Positions 34,920-43,791 of a DNA stretch of 64,000 nucleotides are shown here, one piece after another (the stretch's first letter is position 1; every line of letters begins with the position of its first letter). Source of the stretch: Propionibacteriaceae bacterium UBA7704. Its GTDB lineage: Bacteria > Actinomycetota > Actinomycetes > Propionibacteriales > Propionibacteriaceae. The DNA lies in NCBI GenBank assembly GCA_002482525.1, contig DLGC01000018.1, positions 152,728 to 216,727 on the forward strand, read 5' to 3'. The notes below the pieces were generated by a model that saw only the letters and a list, made by a program, of their open reading frames with translations, was not told the origin of the DNA and did no database searches. The position numbers and the translations under genes were made by a program.

Positions 34920-35216
34920 ATGATCAAAGAACCGCGAGTCTTGGAGTTTCTCGGAATCCTGGGTCTGATAGGCCTGGTCGTCTTCATGTTGAATCTGGTG
35001 GTCACGATGACGGGCGCTACTGAGATCAATATCCTGCTGTTCTATGCCACTGTTGTTGTGATCGCAGTCGGCGCTGTTGCCGGTATCGGAATTCTTGTGG
35101 TCAACCGCGTGGAGATCCGGCAGAACCTCATCCTCGAACAGCTGGACGAGGTGAAGCGCGGCCAGACGGAACTGGCGGCAAAGGTGGCTTCGATGCCGGA
35201 GCTTCCGCAGGCGTGA
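34920..35216 (+). CDS. Small two-helix membrane protein
   Basis: 98 residues: hydrophobic segments at about 10-32 and 38-62, then a charged amphipathic tail (NRVEIRQNLILEQLDEVKRG) likely to form a short coiled coil in the cytoplasm. AGGAT precedes the ATG. I do not recognise a family. It lies between sdaA and an aldo/keto reductase on the same strand. Confidence 0.65.
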   Translation: MIKEPRVLEFLGILGLIGLVVFMLNLVVTMTGATEINILLFYATVVVIAVGAVAGIGILVVNRVEIRQNLILEQLDEVKRGQTELAAKVASMPELPQA

Positions 35217-35294
35217 ACGCCTCCCGCTGATCGGCACCTGAGCGACGGGCCATGAACCCCTAGACTGGTTCGACCAGCAAAGGAGCTCGTCACC

Positions 35295-36335
35295 ATGCCG
35301 ATTCTCGACCTCTACCAACCCGATCCCGACCGTTACGACGGCCGCATGCCCTACCGGACGGTGGGACGCACCGGCCTGAAACTGCCGGTGATCTCGCTCG
35401 GTTTGTGGCACAACTTCGGTGACGATGTGCCTTTCGCCACGCAGCGTGCGACGTTGCGACGGGCCTTCGAACTGGGCGTGACCCACTTCGACCTGGCCAA
35501 CAACTACGGCCCGCCCTACGGTGCCGCCGAAACCAACTTCGGACGCCACTTCCGTGAAGACTTCAAGCCTTACCGTGATGAACTGATCATCTCCAGCAAG
35601 GCCGGCTGGGACATGTGGCCCGGCCCCTACGGCGACCTGGGCTCGCGCAAGTACTTGCTGGCGTCGCTGGATCAGTCGCTGGCGCGCATGGGCCTGGACT
35701 ACGTCGACATCTTCTACCACCACCACTACGACCCGACGACGCCGCTGGAAGAGACCATGGCGGCGCTCGACACCGCAGTGCGACAAGGCAAGGCGCTGTA
35801 TGTCGGCATTTCGTCCTACTCCGGCGAGCGCACCCGCCAAGCCATGGCGCTGGCCACCGAGATGGGCACCCCGTTGGTGATCCACCAGCCGTCCTACTCG
35901 ATGCTGAACCGCTGGATCGAAGAAGACCTGCTCGACGTGCTCGCCGAGGTCGGCATGGGCTGCATCGCATTCTCGCCGCTCGCCCAAGGAATGCTGACCA
36001 ACAAGTACCTGGGTGGCGTACCGTCCGATTCCCGCGCCGCGCAGGACAAGTCGCTATCGACCGAACTGCTCACCGAACAGAATCTGACCCACATCCGTGC
36101 ACTGAACGAACTGGCCACCGGCCGCGGCCAGACCCTGGCCCAGATGGCAATCGCCTGGGCGCTGCGGGACGAGCGGGTCACCTCGGCCCTGATCGGCGCC
36201 TCGAGTGTGAAGCAGCTCGAAGACAGTCTCGGTGCGGTGCGCAACCTGTGGTTCAGTGCCGACGAACTGGCCGCGATCGATCAGTACGCGACCGACGGCG
36301 GCATCAACCTGTGGCAGGCCCCGAGCACCAGCTAA
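35295..36335 (+). CDS. Aldo/keto reductase (YghZ-like)
   Basis: 346 residues with the (beta/alpha)8 AKR motifs: VTHFDLANNYGPPYGAAE (catalytic Asp and Tyr), LIISSKAGWDMWPGPYG (Lys), IFYHHHYDPTTPLEETMAAL (His) and the C-terminal cofactor-binding VTSALIGASSVKQLED. The GPPYG-AE and H-HY-D features match the AKR14/YghZ group, which reduces L-glyceraldehyde 3-phosphate and methylglyoxal. AAAGGAG precedes ATG 35295. Confidence 0.85.
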   Translation: MPILDLYQPDPDRYDGRMPYRTVGRTGLKLPVISLGLWHNFGDDVPFATQRATLRRAFELGVTHFDLANNYGPPYGAAETNFGRHFREDFKPYRDELIISSKAGWDMWPGPYGDLGSRKYLLASLDQSLARMGLDYVDIFYHHHYDPTTPLEETMAALDTAVRQGKALYVGISSYSGERTRQAMALATEMGTPLVIHQPSYSMLNRWIEEDLLDVLAEVGMGCIAFSPLAQGMLTNKYLGGVPSDSRAAQDKSLSTELLTEQNLTHIRALNELATGRGQTLAQMAIAWALRDERVTSALIGASSVKQLEDSLGAVRNLWFSADELAAIDQYATDGGINLWQAPSTS

Positions 36336-36387
36336 TTGAGGCGGGCCCCGCTAGCACCACCGCGGCGTTGCCGTGGGGAACGACGGC

Positions 36388-36909
36388 CTAGTAGCCGATG
36401 CTCCAATCGGCAACCACGCCGCGGACATAGGCCGCCTGCCCCAGGTGGGCGACGGCGTCGTCGATGATGCTGATCAGCCGCACGCCTCGAGTGACCGGCG
36501 GGTCCCAGCGAGTGTCGACCACCTCGTCCAGCGTGGCCTCGGTGGTGGTGGCGACGTAGCCGACCAGTTCGGCAACCGCATCACTGAGGTAGGCCGCCAA
36601 CAAGGTCGGGTCGCTCACCCGAATCGCGGCGACGTCGGCGAGGGAATCGCCGAAACCGATCTCCTGCGGCCCGCGGTCGATGCCCAGGCGTTGCGCCCAG
36701 TCGTCGCGGCTCCATACCTGGTCGTCTCCGGTCAAAGCAGCGAGTTGGGCGTCTAGTTGGCGGGCGGCATGCCACACCAACCAGGCGATGGAGTTGCCCC
36801 TTCCGGCTGGCTGGGAGTGCAGGGCCGGTGAGTCGATCCCGGCAAGGACCTGCTGGGCAGCAGCCGGAATCCGGCCAGCAGCTTCGATCAGAATCTCGGA
36901 AGCATCCAT
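36388..36909 (-). CDS. DinB-superfamily (DUF664) protein
   Basis: 173-residue four-helix-bundle protein with metal-binding histidines in SIAWLVWHAARQLDAQLA and SIIDDAVAHLGQAAYVRGV. Members of this superfamily are thiol-dependent transferases, mycothiol-dependent in actinobacteria. Its own substrate is unknown. Convergent with the aldo/keto reductase. Confidence 0.78.
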   Translation of the reverse strand: MDASEILIEAAGRIPAAAQQVLAGIDSPALHSQPAGRGNSIAWLVWHAARQLDAQLAALTGDDQVWSRDDWAQRLGIDRGPQEIGFGDSLADVAAIRVSDPTLLAAYLSDAVAELVGYVATTTEATLDEVVDTRWDPPVTRGVRLISIIDDAVAHLGQAAYVRGVVADWSIGY

Positions 36910-37104
36910 GCCGCCATTGTGCCAACCTGAGGGCCGAACCCGGCACGGAGGAGTCCGAACCGGGCCGATGTGTTGCTGACGGTGAGGCTATCGCCGGGTG
37001 GTGACCTAGCCAGTCAGCGCCCCCTTTCACGAGTTATCCGACGCGCTGTGGTGCGGCGTCGTTAGGCTGTGCCCGTCGGGTACGACAGCAAAGGGGCGCC
37101 GGTA

Positions 37105-38574
37105 GTGACGATCCACTGGGAGGTGTGGGCAGCATGGCTACTCGCCCTTTTCCTTCTGATCGACGTGGCGGTTCGCGTCGCGGCGGTCATCGTCATTCCC
37201 CGCAGCCGTCGACCCACCTCGGCGATGGCGTGGCTGCTGGCGATCTTCTTCCTGCCCGTGTTCGGGGCGATTCTGTTTCTGATGATCGGCAGCCCTCGGC
37301 TGCCCCGAGCGCGTCGGCTCAAGCAGGACGAGATCAACGCCCACATTCGAGACGCCACCCGGGACGAGGATCTCGGCCCGCTGCAGCCTGACCCACCACA
37401 GTGGTTCTCCTCGATGGTGTATCTGAATCGCAACCTCGGCGCGATGCCACTGACTGGCGGCAATACCGCCGAACTCTTTTCCGACTACGAGAAGAGCATT
37501 GCGGCGATGGCCGCCGCCGTGGATGAGGCCACCGACTTCGTCCATGTGGAGTTCTACATCCTGCAAGCCGATGCGACCACAGAGGTGTTCTTCGCCGCGC
37601 TGGAGGGCGCAATCCGACGCGGCGTGACCGTCCGGGTGCTGATGGATCATTGGGCCAACCGCAGCAAGCCCTACTACCGCCAGACCTGTCGACGACTGGA
37701 CGAGATGGGAGCCCAGTGGCACCTGATGCTGCCGGTGCAGCCGCTGAAGGGGAAGTACCAGCGACCCGACCTGCGCAACCACCGCAAGCTGTTGGTGGTG
37801 GACGGACGGGTGGCCTTCACCGGCTCGCAGAATATGACCGACTCCACCTACAACCTGAAGGCCAATCTCCGCCGGGGGTTGCACTGGGTCGATCTGATGG
37901 TGCGGGTCGAGGGCCTGATCGTCGAGAGCGTCAACGCCGTCTTCCTCGGGGACTGGTACAGCGAATGCAATGAGGTCGTGGGACAGCAGTTGGGCATCAC
38001 CGACGGCCGCGAGTTGCCGGTCGGCCTGGATGCGCAAGTCATCCCGTCCGGGCCAGGCTTCGAATCGCAGAACAATCTGAAACTGTTCATGGGGCTGCTG
38101 TATGCCGCCCAGGAACACATCATCATCGTCTCGCCCTACTTCATTCCCGATGAAGGCCTCGTTGTGGCGATCACCACCGCCTGCCAACGCGGGGTGCGGG
38201 TAGAGCTGTTCGTCTCCGAGGAAGGCGACCAGGCGATGGTCTACCACGCCCAACGCAGCTACTACGAGGCGCTGCTGCAGGCCGGGGTGACGATCTGGCT
38301 GTATCGACGGCCCTTCATCCTGCATTCCAAGTCGATGACCATCGACGACGAGGTGGCCATCATCGGCTCCTCCAATATGGACATGCGCTCTTTTGGCCTG
38401 AACCAGGAGATCTCGATGATCGTGCGTGGCACACCATTCGTCGCCCAGATGCACGAGGTCGAAGACGGCTACCGGGAGGCCTCCCGCGAACTCACCCTGG
38501 ACGAGTGGCAGCATCAGCCGCTGCGCTCCACCGTTCTGGACAACCTCGCCCGATTGACCTCAGCTCTGCAATAG
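37105..38574 (+). CDS. cls: Cardiolipin synthase
   Basis: 489 residues from GTG 37105 (AAGGGG upstream); a GTG at 37069 is the longer alternative. Two N-terminal membrane helices, then two phospholipase D motifs: NHRKLLVVDGRVAFTGSQN (about 225) and HSKSMTIDDEVAIIGSSN (about 405). This is the ClsA type, which condenses two phosphatidylglycerols, or phosphatidylglycerol and CDP-diacylglycerol, to cardiolipin. Both HKD motifs are intact. Confidence 0.9.
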   Translation: MTIHWEVWAAWLLALFLLIDVAVRVAAVIVIPRSRRPTSAMAWLLAIFFLPVFGAILFLMIGSPRLPRARRLKQDEINAHIRDATRDEDLGPLQPDPPQWFSSMVYLNRNLGAMPLTGGNTAELFSDYEKSIAAMAAAVDEATDFVHVEFYILQADATTEVFFAALEGAIRRGVTVRVLMDHWANRSKPYYRQTCRRLDEMGAQWHLMLPVQPLKGKYQRPDLRNHRKLLVVDGRVAFTGSQNMTDSTYNLKANLRRGLHWVDLMVRVEGLIVESVNAVFLGDWYSECNEVVGQQLGITDGRELPVGLDAQVIPSGPGFESQNNLKLFMGLLYAAQEHIIIVSPYFIPDEGLVVAITTACQRGVRVELFVSEEGDQAMVYHAQRSYYEALLQAGVTIWLYRRPFILHSKSMTIDDEVAIIGSSNMDMRSFGLNQEISMIVRGTPFVAQMHEVEDGYREASRELTLDEWQHQPLRSTVLDNLARLTSALQ

Positions 38575-38587
38575 GCCGACGCGCGCG

Positions 38588-39322
38588 CTACAGATTCGGC
38601 AGTGCCCGAGTCACCAGATCGCGCGCATACGGTGCAGCCACCGTCTGCAGGAAGCGGGGAAAGTCGACGGCAGCTGCAGCGTCGGCGCGGTCCGAAATGG
38701 TGCGCACCACAGCGAAGGGCAACCCGGCGGTGTGACAGACCTGCGCGACGGCGGCACCTTCCATCTCGACCGCCAACACGGTGGGCAGATCGGTACGCAA
38801 CTGCAGGGAGTGCTCGGAGGTCGACATGAACACATCACCGGACGCCACTACCCCCGCATGGGCGCGAGGATGGGTGATTCCGAAGTCGGTGAGCTGAGCG
38901 CTGGGAGCGGTGACGACCTGCGCTGCGGCATCGAGCAGCACACCGGATAGTCGAGCATCGGTCGGGATGTGACTCAACCCCACCGACGGCAGCACCCAGC
39001 GGGCGAACAGCGGCCGGGCATCCATGTCGTGCTGAACCAGCTCAGTGGCAACGACGACATCGCCGGTGTGGACCTCGGCACCGATGCCACCAGCGGTGCC
39101 CACCATGATCAACGCCTCGACCTGCTGAGCCATCAGCGTTGCGGTGATCGCCGCAGCCACTTTGCCCACACCACATTGGGCCAGCACCACTTCGCGCCCA
39201 GCCAGCCGTCCGGTGTGCAGCCGATGGCCGAGCACTTCCTGAGTGTGGAGCGGTGCCTCGGCAGACGCCTGCTCCACGATGGCAACGATCTCCTCGCGCA
39301 GCGCGCTGATGATTCCGATCAT
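38588..39322 (-). CDS. mtnN: 5'-methylthioadenosine/S-adenosylhomocysteine nucleosidase
   Basis: 244 residues from ATG 39322, with GGGAGGG upstream. PNP/UDP-phosphorylase fold: IGIISALREEI, VGTAGGIGAEVHTGDVVVA, the substrate-binding TVLAVEMEGAAVAQVC and the catalytic Asp in RTISDRADAAAAVDF. It splits adenine from MTA/SAH for sulfur and methyl recycling. It is the last gene of the permease/carbamoylase operon by position, 20 bases after the preceding stop, though functionally distinct. Confidence 0.88.
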   Translation of the reverse strand: MIGIISALREEIVAIVEQASAEAPLHTQEVLGHRLHTGRLAGREVVLAQCGVGKVAAAITATLMAQQVEALIMVGTAGGIGAEVHTGDVVVATELVQHDMDARPLFARWVLPSVGLSHIPTDARLSGVLLDAAAQVVTAPSAQLTDFGITHPRAHAGVVASGDVFMSTSEHSLQLRTDLPTVLAVEMEGAAVAQVCHTAGLPFAVVRTISDRADAAAAVDFPRFLQTVAAPYARDLVTRALPNL

Positions 39323-39342
39323 GGATTCCCTCCCCAGGGAAC

Positions 39343-40596
39343 CTACCGCAGAATCGCAGGCGCTTCGCTGCACAGATCGGTGAGCACCTCACTCAGCAAC
39401 GCCACCCCGGCCAGGCAATCCTCGTCGGCGGTCAGTTCGCCCTCGTTGTGAGCGACGCCGCCAACCGAAGGCACGAACAGCATGACGGTGGGCACCTGAT
39501 CCTTCAGATTCGTCGAGTCGTGACCGGCGATGGTCATCATCTCCTGGTGAGACAACCCCAGGCGTTGCGCCGCCGCAGCCGCGAGCGACACTCCAGCCGC
39601 TGGGTAGGGCTGCTGATCCCAGGCGTGACTGAGGGCGAGGTCGATCTCGACGCCCACCTCAACGGAAACCGCCGCGATCGTGGTGCGTAGCAGGTCAACT
39701 GCAGCGGCGATCGCTGCCGGATCCGGAGAGCGCAGGTCGATATTCAGGCGCACCTCGCGGGGAACCACCACCGGAGAGTTCGGCAGCACATCGAAGCGGC
39801 CCACCGAGGTGTGCAGCGGCGCGTCGGCGAAACGCTCGGCCAGTTCACGCACTGCAACCACCAACCGGGCGGCACCGACCAGCGCATCGTGCCGATCAGC
39901 CATCACAGTCGATCCGGTATGCGACTGTTCCCCGGTGACCACCACATCGAACTTCTGCGCTGCCCAGGTGGCCGTCACCAAGCCAATGGTGACCCCGGTG
40001 TCCTCCAGGATGCGACCCTGCTCGACGTGGATCTCGGCATAGGACTGCACCGGCGTTGCCCACGGCTGACCGAGACTGTCAGCCATCGCCTCGGCCACCG
40101 TCACCGAACCGGCATCGGTGGTGGCCAGTGCGGCTGAGCCGGCGAGCTTTCCGGTGAACACTGAGGAGCCCATCATCGACGGGGTGAACCGCGAGCCCTC
40201 CTCGTTGAACCAATCCACCACAGCCAGGTTCAGGCTCGGACGCCAACCACCAGCCGCCACTTTCTGGTTCAGGCGATGAGCGGCGTGCGCGGAGGCCAGT
40301 ACGCCGTAGGCGCCGTCATAGCGTCCGCCCAAAGGTTGGGAGTCCAGATGTGATCCGGTGAGCACCACCGGAGCGCCCGGCACCCACTCCAGCATTCCGA
40401 AGAGGTTGCCGATGTCGTCGGTGTGAACTCGGAAGCCGCGATCGGTCAACCACTGAGCGAACCAAGCGCGTTGCGCCAGGTCGGCCGGGCTGCCTGCCTC
40501 GCGATCCACGCCGCCGGCAGGGGTGGCCCCGAAGCTGGACAAGGTGGCGAAGTCGTCGAGGAACTCCTGATCGATCGGCTCGTAATCACCACTCAC
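39343..40596 (-). CDS. M20-family N-carbamoyl-amino-acid / ureido hydrolase
   Basis: 417 residues from GTG 40596 (GGAG upstream); it overlaps the end of the deiminase-like gene by 11 bases. Zinc ligands and motifs of the HyuC/allantoate amidohydrolase group: VLTGSHLDSQPLGGRYDGAYG, WFNEEGSRFTPSMMGSSV, EIHVEQGRILEDTG, GEQSHTGSTVM and MTIAGHDSTNL. Such enzymes cleave N-carbamoyl amino acids or allantoate to an amine, CO2 and ammonia. The context with a guanidino-hydrolase-like gene and an NCS1 permease suggests the second step of a short catabolic pathway. Confidence 0.82.
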   Translation of the reverse strand: MSGDYEPIDQEFLDDFATLSSFGATPAGGVDREAGSPADLAQRAWFAQWLTDRGFRVHTDDIGNLFGMLEWVPGAPVVLTGSHLDSQPLGGRYDGAYGVLASAHAAHRLNQKVAAGGWRPSLNLAVVDWFNEEGSRFTPSMMGSSVFTGKLAGSAALATTDAGSVTVAEAMADSLGQPWATPVQSYAEIHVEQGRILEDTGVTIGLVTATWAAQKFDVVVTGEQSHTGSTVMADRHDALVGAARLVVAVRELAERFADAPLHTSVGRFDVLPNSPVVVPREVRLNIDLRSPDPAAIAAAVDLLRTTIAAVSVEVGVEIDLALSHAWDQQPYPAAGVSLAAAAAQRLGLSHQEMMTIAGHDSTNLKDQVPTVMLFVPSVGGVAHNEGELTADEDCLAGVALLSEVLTDLCSEAPAILR

Positions 40597-41608
40597 GGCG
40601 CAACTCCATCGAGGAGCAGTGCAGACCGCCGCCATTCTTGTTCATCTCCCGGTAGTCGACCGGGACGATCTCAACGTCATAGCGGGTGTTCAGCATCTCG
40701 GCGGTCCTCGTCAGATGAGAGGGGAACAACACTCTGCGTCGGTCCAAGGCCAGTGCGTTGCAGCCCCAATCTTCACCGGGCAGTACCGCGGCGGTTTCCA
40801 CGCCGAGCTCGTGCAGGCGGGTCTGGAAGTCGTAGGGAGCTATCCGAGGATTGATCAGGGCCAAGTCGTCGTCCAGCATCAGACAGCACAGATCGAGGTG
40901 GATCTGGTAGCCCGGCATCTGCACCCGCTCCACCGTGATGCCATGCTCAGCCAGCAGGGTGGCCAGTTGCCGGTGGCCTTCGGGATTGCAGCGCACCGAG
41001 GTGCCGAAGAACGCCAACTCGGGACGCACCTTCACAAAACTGCCGCCCTCGACCAGGCCGGTGCCGGTGATCGTTCCCAGAATAGGCATCCCTGCGGCGG
41101 CGACGGTCTGGGTGATCGACAGCTCCTCACCGCGACGCATATCGGGTGCCAGCCGCCCGATGATCGCCCCACCGGCGACGGTCACCAGCGGGTCGCGGGT
41201 GAACACCGCCTTGGTGAAGCCATCCAGCTCGGGGGCCTCCACCACCTGCACGCCTTCGGCGCGGAGGGCGGCCACGAAGCCCTCCCACTCCTGGTCCAGG
41301 GTCTCCAGATCGGGCAACTCGTGCCCGGCCCAGTACCACCCCAAGTTCGGGTCGAGATAGGCGTTGAGGTCGGCGCGGTAGGCCGCCTCACCCAACTCGG
41401 CGACCTCACGCAGGGCCTTGCTGGGGCGACGGACCATGACGACTTCGAGCTTGCCCACCTCGTCTGAGGCACCCCAGCGGGCACCCCAGACGCGCTCGAG
41501 TTGGCCGTCCTCGCTGAACCCCGGGCTCGGCTTGGGGCCGAGGATTTCGTGGAACAGGCCGTCGGACATGTCCGCAAGGGGATCCGGCGTGTTGGGGGTG
41601 TGGTTCAT
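40586..41608 (-). CDS. Guanidino-modifying (arginine deiminase/DDAH-like) enzyme
   Basis: 340 residues. Features of the GME superfamily: N-terminal VVMVRRPSKALREV, FTRDPLVTVAGGAIIGRL, catalytic-His region GYQIHLDLCCLMLDDDLALI, and the catalytic Cys in NGGGLHCSSMELRREW near the C-terminus. These enzymes hydrolyse or transfer the guanidino group of arginine-like substrates. The distant similarity does not allow choosing between arginine deiminase, dimethylargininase or amidinotransferase. ATG overlaps the stop of the permease gene (ATGA). Confidence 0.78.
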   Translation of the reverse strand: MNHTPNTPDPLADMSDGLFHEILGPKPSPGFSEDGQLERVWGARWGASDEVGKLEVVMVRRPSKALREVAELGEAAYRADLNAYLDPNLGWYWAGHELPDLETLDQEWEGFVAALRAEGVQVVEAPELDGFTKAVFTRDPLVTVAGGAIIGRLAPDMRRGEELSITQTVAAAGMPILGTITGTGLVEGGSFVKVRPELAFFGTSVRCNPEGHRQLATLLAEHGITVERVQMPGYQIHLDLCCLMLDDDLALINPRIAPYDFQTRLHELGVETAAVLPGEDWGCNALALDRRRVLFPSHLTRTAEMLNTRYDVEIVPVDYREMNKNGGGLHCSSMELRREW

Positions 41609-43206
41609 ACAGCGGCCTCGGCTTCGCTCGCGGGTTCAGGATCGGACGGTGTGGAATCAGGCGACGGGGAGTCGGACTCCACGATGGGGATGTTCGCTGC
41701 CGGGCCGGTGTGCACCAGTCGCGAGCCCAGTGGCCCGTAGGCGTCTTGGGGTTCGGGGAAGAAGTACAGCAGCGCAACGTAGAGCACCAGCGCCACGGCC
41801 AGACCCAGCGGAATGCTGATGTCGACGCCCCCGGCAAGGTTGCCCAGCGGTCCGACGAACTGACCGGGCAGATTGACGAAGCTCACTCCGACCGCGGCGG
41901 CGACCAGCCAGGCCACCAGGCCGCGGTAGTTCCAGCCATGAGCGAACCAGTAGCGGCCGCCACGCTGACGGCGGTTGAAGACCTGCAAGGAGTCGGAGTC
42001 GTACCAGCCCCGACGCACCCACCAGCCGACCATCATGACCACCATCCACGGTGCAGTACAGGTGACGATGAGTACCGCCAAGGTCGAGATCGACTGCACC
42101 ACGTTGAAGGCGAAGCGCCCGACGAAGATGATGCCGATCGAGATCAGCCCGATCAGGATGGTGGACTGCACCCGGCTGAAGCGGGGAAACACACTAGAGA
42201 AGTCCAGGCCGGTGCCGTACAAGGCGGTGGTGCCGGTGGACATGCCGCCGATCAGGGCGATCAGGGCGATGGGGGTGACGTACCACGCCGGTGAGATCGA
42301 CAGCAGGCCGCTCACGTAATCACCGGAGGCGAGCAGATCGGGAGCTTGGGTAGCGATCATCGAGGCTGTGGCCAGGCCGAAGACGAAGGGGATGAGGGTG
42401 GCCACCTGGGCGAGGAAGGCCGCACTCATGCTGCGCCAGGCCGGTGTCTCGCGGGGGATGTATCGCGCCCAGTCACCGAGGAAGGCGCCGAACGAAATCG
42501 GGTTGGACATCACGACCAGCACCGCGCCCACGAAGCTGGGCAGGTACAACGCCATGGTGGCCGCATCGGCACCGGCCACGAAGATGCCCGGGTAGCTGGG
42601 ATCGAAGCCGCCACCCAGGGCGAAGATGCCCAACAGGAAGAGTGCGGTGGCTGCGATCACCGCAATCTTGTTCACCAGCAACATGAACCGGAAGCCGTAG
42701 ATGCACACCACCAGCACCAGTAGCGCAAAGAGGCCGTAGGCCACCGCCAGGGACGCATCGGTGCGCGGCAGACCGAAGGCGAGATTGGCCCCACCGACGA
42801 GCGCATCACCGGAGGACCACACCGAGATCGAGAAGAACGCCACCGCCGTCAGCAGCGACAGGAAGGAACCCACGACCCGTCCGTGGACGCCCAGGTGCGC
42901 TGAGGATGACACCGAGTTGCTGGTGCCGTTGCGCGGCCCGAAAAGCGCCATCGGAGTGAGGATGAGAGCCCCGACCAGCAGTCCGATCAGAGTCGCCCAC
43001 AGGCCGTCCCAGAACGACAAACCGAACAGGATCGGGAAGGTTCCCAGTACCACGGTGGCGATGGTGTTCGCGCCTCCGAAGGTGAGCCGGAAAAGGTCGA
43101 AGGGACGCGCGGTGCGGTCGGCGTCGGGGATCGGGGCGACCCCGAACTGCTCCACTTCGGTAACAGGCGGGGCTTCATGTAGCTGGGTAACCGGCTCGGC
43201 GGTCAT
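41605..43206 (-). CDS. NCS1-family nucleobase/hydantoin permease
   Basis: 533 residues, twelve hydrophobic segments, with the NCS1 motifs RLTFGGANTIATVVLGTFPI and PISFGAFLGDWARYIP. NCS1 permeases import purines, pyrimidines, allantoin or hydantoins with cations. The C-terminal tail is Ser/Pro/Glu-rich and soluble. First transporter of the operon whose enzymes are the deiminase-like and carbamoylase-like proteins; its cargo is probably their substrate. Confidence 0.85.
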   Translation of the reverse strand: MTAEPVTQLHEAPPVTEVEQFGVAPIPDADRTARPFDLFRLTFGGANTIATVVLGTFPILFGLSFWDGLWATLIGLLVGALILTPMALFGPRNGTSNSVSSSAHLGVHGRVVGSFLSLLTAVAFFSISVWSSGDALVGGANLAFGLPRTDASLAVAYGLFALLVLVVCIYGFRFMLLVNKIAVIAATALFLLGIFALGGGFDPSYPGIFVAGADAATMALYLPSFVGAVLVVMSNPISFGAFLGDWARYIPRETPAWRSMSAAFLAQVATLIPFVFGLATASMIATQAPDLLASGDYVSGLLSISPAWYVTPIALIALIGGMSTGTTALYGTGLDFSSVFPRFSRVQSTILIGLISIGIIFVGRFAFNVVQSISTLAVLIVTCTAPWMVVMMVGWWVRRGWYDSDSLQVFNRRQRGGRYWFAHGWNYRGLVAWLVAAAVGVSFVNLPGQFVGPLGNLAGGVDISIPLGLAVALVLYVALLYFFPEPQDAYGPLGSRLVHTGPAANIPIVESDSPSPDSTPSDPEPASEAEAAV

Positions 43207-43218
43207 GGCTGCACTCCT

Positions 43219-43626
43219 TCAGTTCTGTGATGAGGGGGTGGCGGAAAGATGTTCGTGAACGGCCAGTAGGCCATCCTCGGTGAGGGCGAACACGATGGTT
43301 TCGCGTTCGTGGTAGGTGCTTTCCACATCGCCTTGAGCACTGGTGGTGGTGACGTTGTGGGTGAAGATCGCACCGCCGGTGATCAGCCGAACTTGTGGTT
43401 CGGAGCTGAAGCAACGCACGACGCGCCAGCCCGACCCAACCCAATCGGCCCAGGCGTTTTCGTAGCTGAGGCGATCGAGGAACGGTTCGGGTTCGGTGTG
43501 GAAGATGAAATCCGCATCGGGGCTGAATCCGGCGAAGTAGCTGGATGCATCGGTGGCCTGGTAGGCGGCGACGATGCGCGCGGCGGCGTCTAGGACGTCG
43601 GCCTCGGTGGGGGTCTTCGTTGTCAT
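43219..43626 (-). CDS. NTF2-like (SnoaL-type) small protein
   Basis: 135 residues with the cone-shaped NTF2-like fold pattern (helix IVAAYQATDASSYFAGF, then FIFHTEPEPFLDRLSYENAW and a curved sheet ending GLLAVHEHLS). Similar proteins sit beside amidases and hydantoin or triazine hydrolases (AtzH-like), where they may be accessory subunits or binding proteins. First gene of the permease operon, 12 bases before the permease ATG. Confidence 0.7.
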   Translation of the reverse strand: MTTKTPTEADVLDAAARIVAAYQATDASSYFAGFSPDADFIFHTEPEPFLDRLSYENAWADWVGSGWRVVRCFSSEPQVRLITGGAIFTHNVTTTSAQGDVESTYHERETIVFALTEDGLLAVHEHLSATPSSQN

Positions 43627-43791
43627 GGCGGATCCATTTCTGTGCTCTTCGCGGCGTCAGCCTAGGCGGGAAAAGCGGCGCTGACTAGCAGAAGGGCTGA
43701 AACACGGCTGCAACAACCGCTGATTTGTCGCGCAAGATTCCATGTTCGCGTCATAATATGGTCCCGGAGTGGAAGTGGACTGCTGATCTGT
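43627..43791. promoter_or_regulatory. Divergent promoter region of the Lrp-type regulator and permease operon
   Basis: 165 bases between start codons on opposite strands. It holds an AT-rich island at about 43750-43760 (CGTCATAATATGG) whose CATAAT/TAATAT resembles a -10 element for the plus-strand regulator. No clear palindrome for Lrp binding was recognised. Confidence 0.5.
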
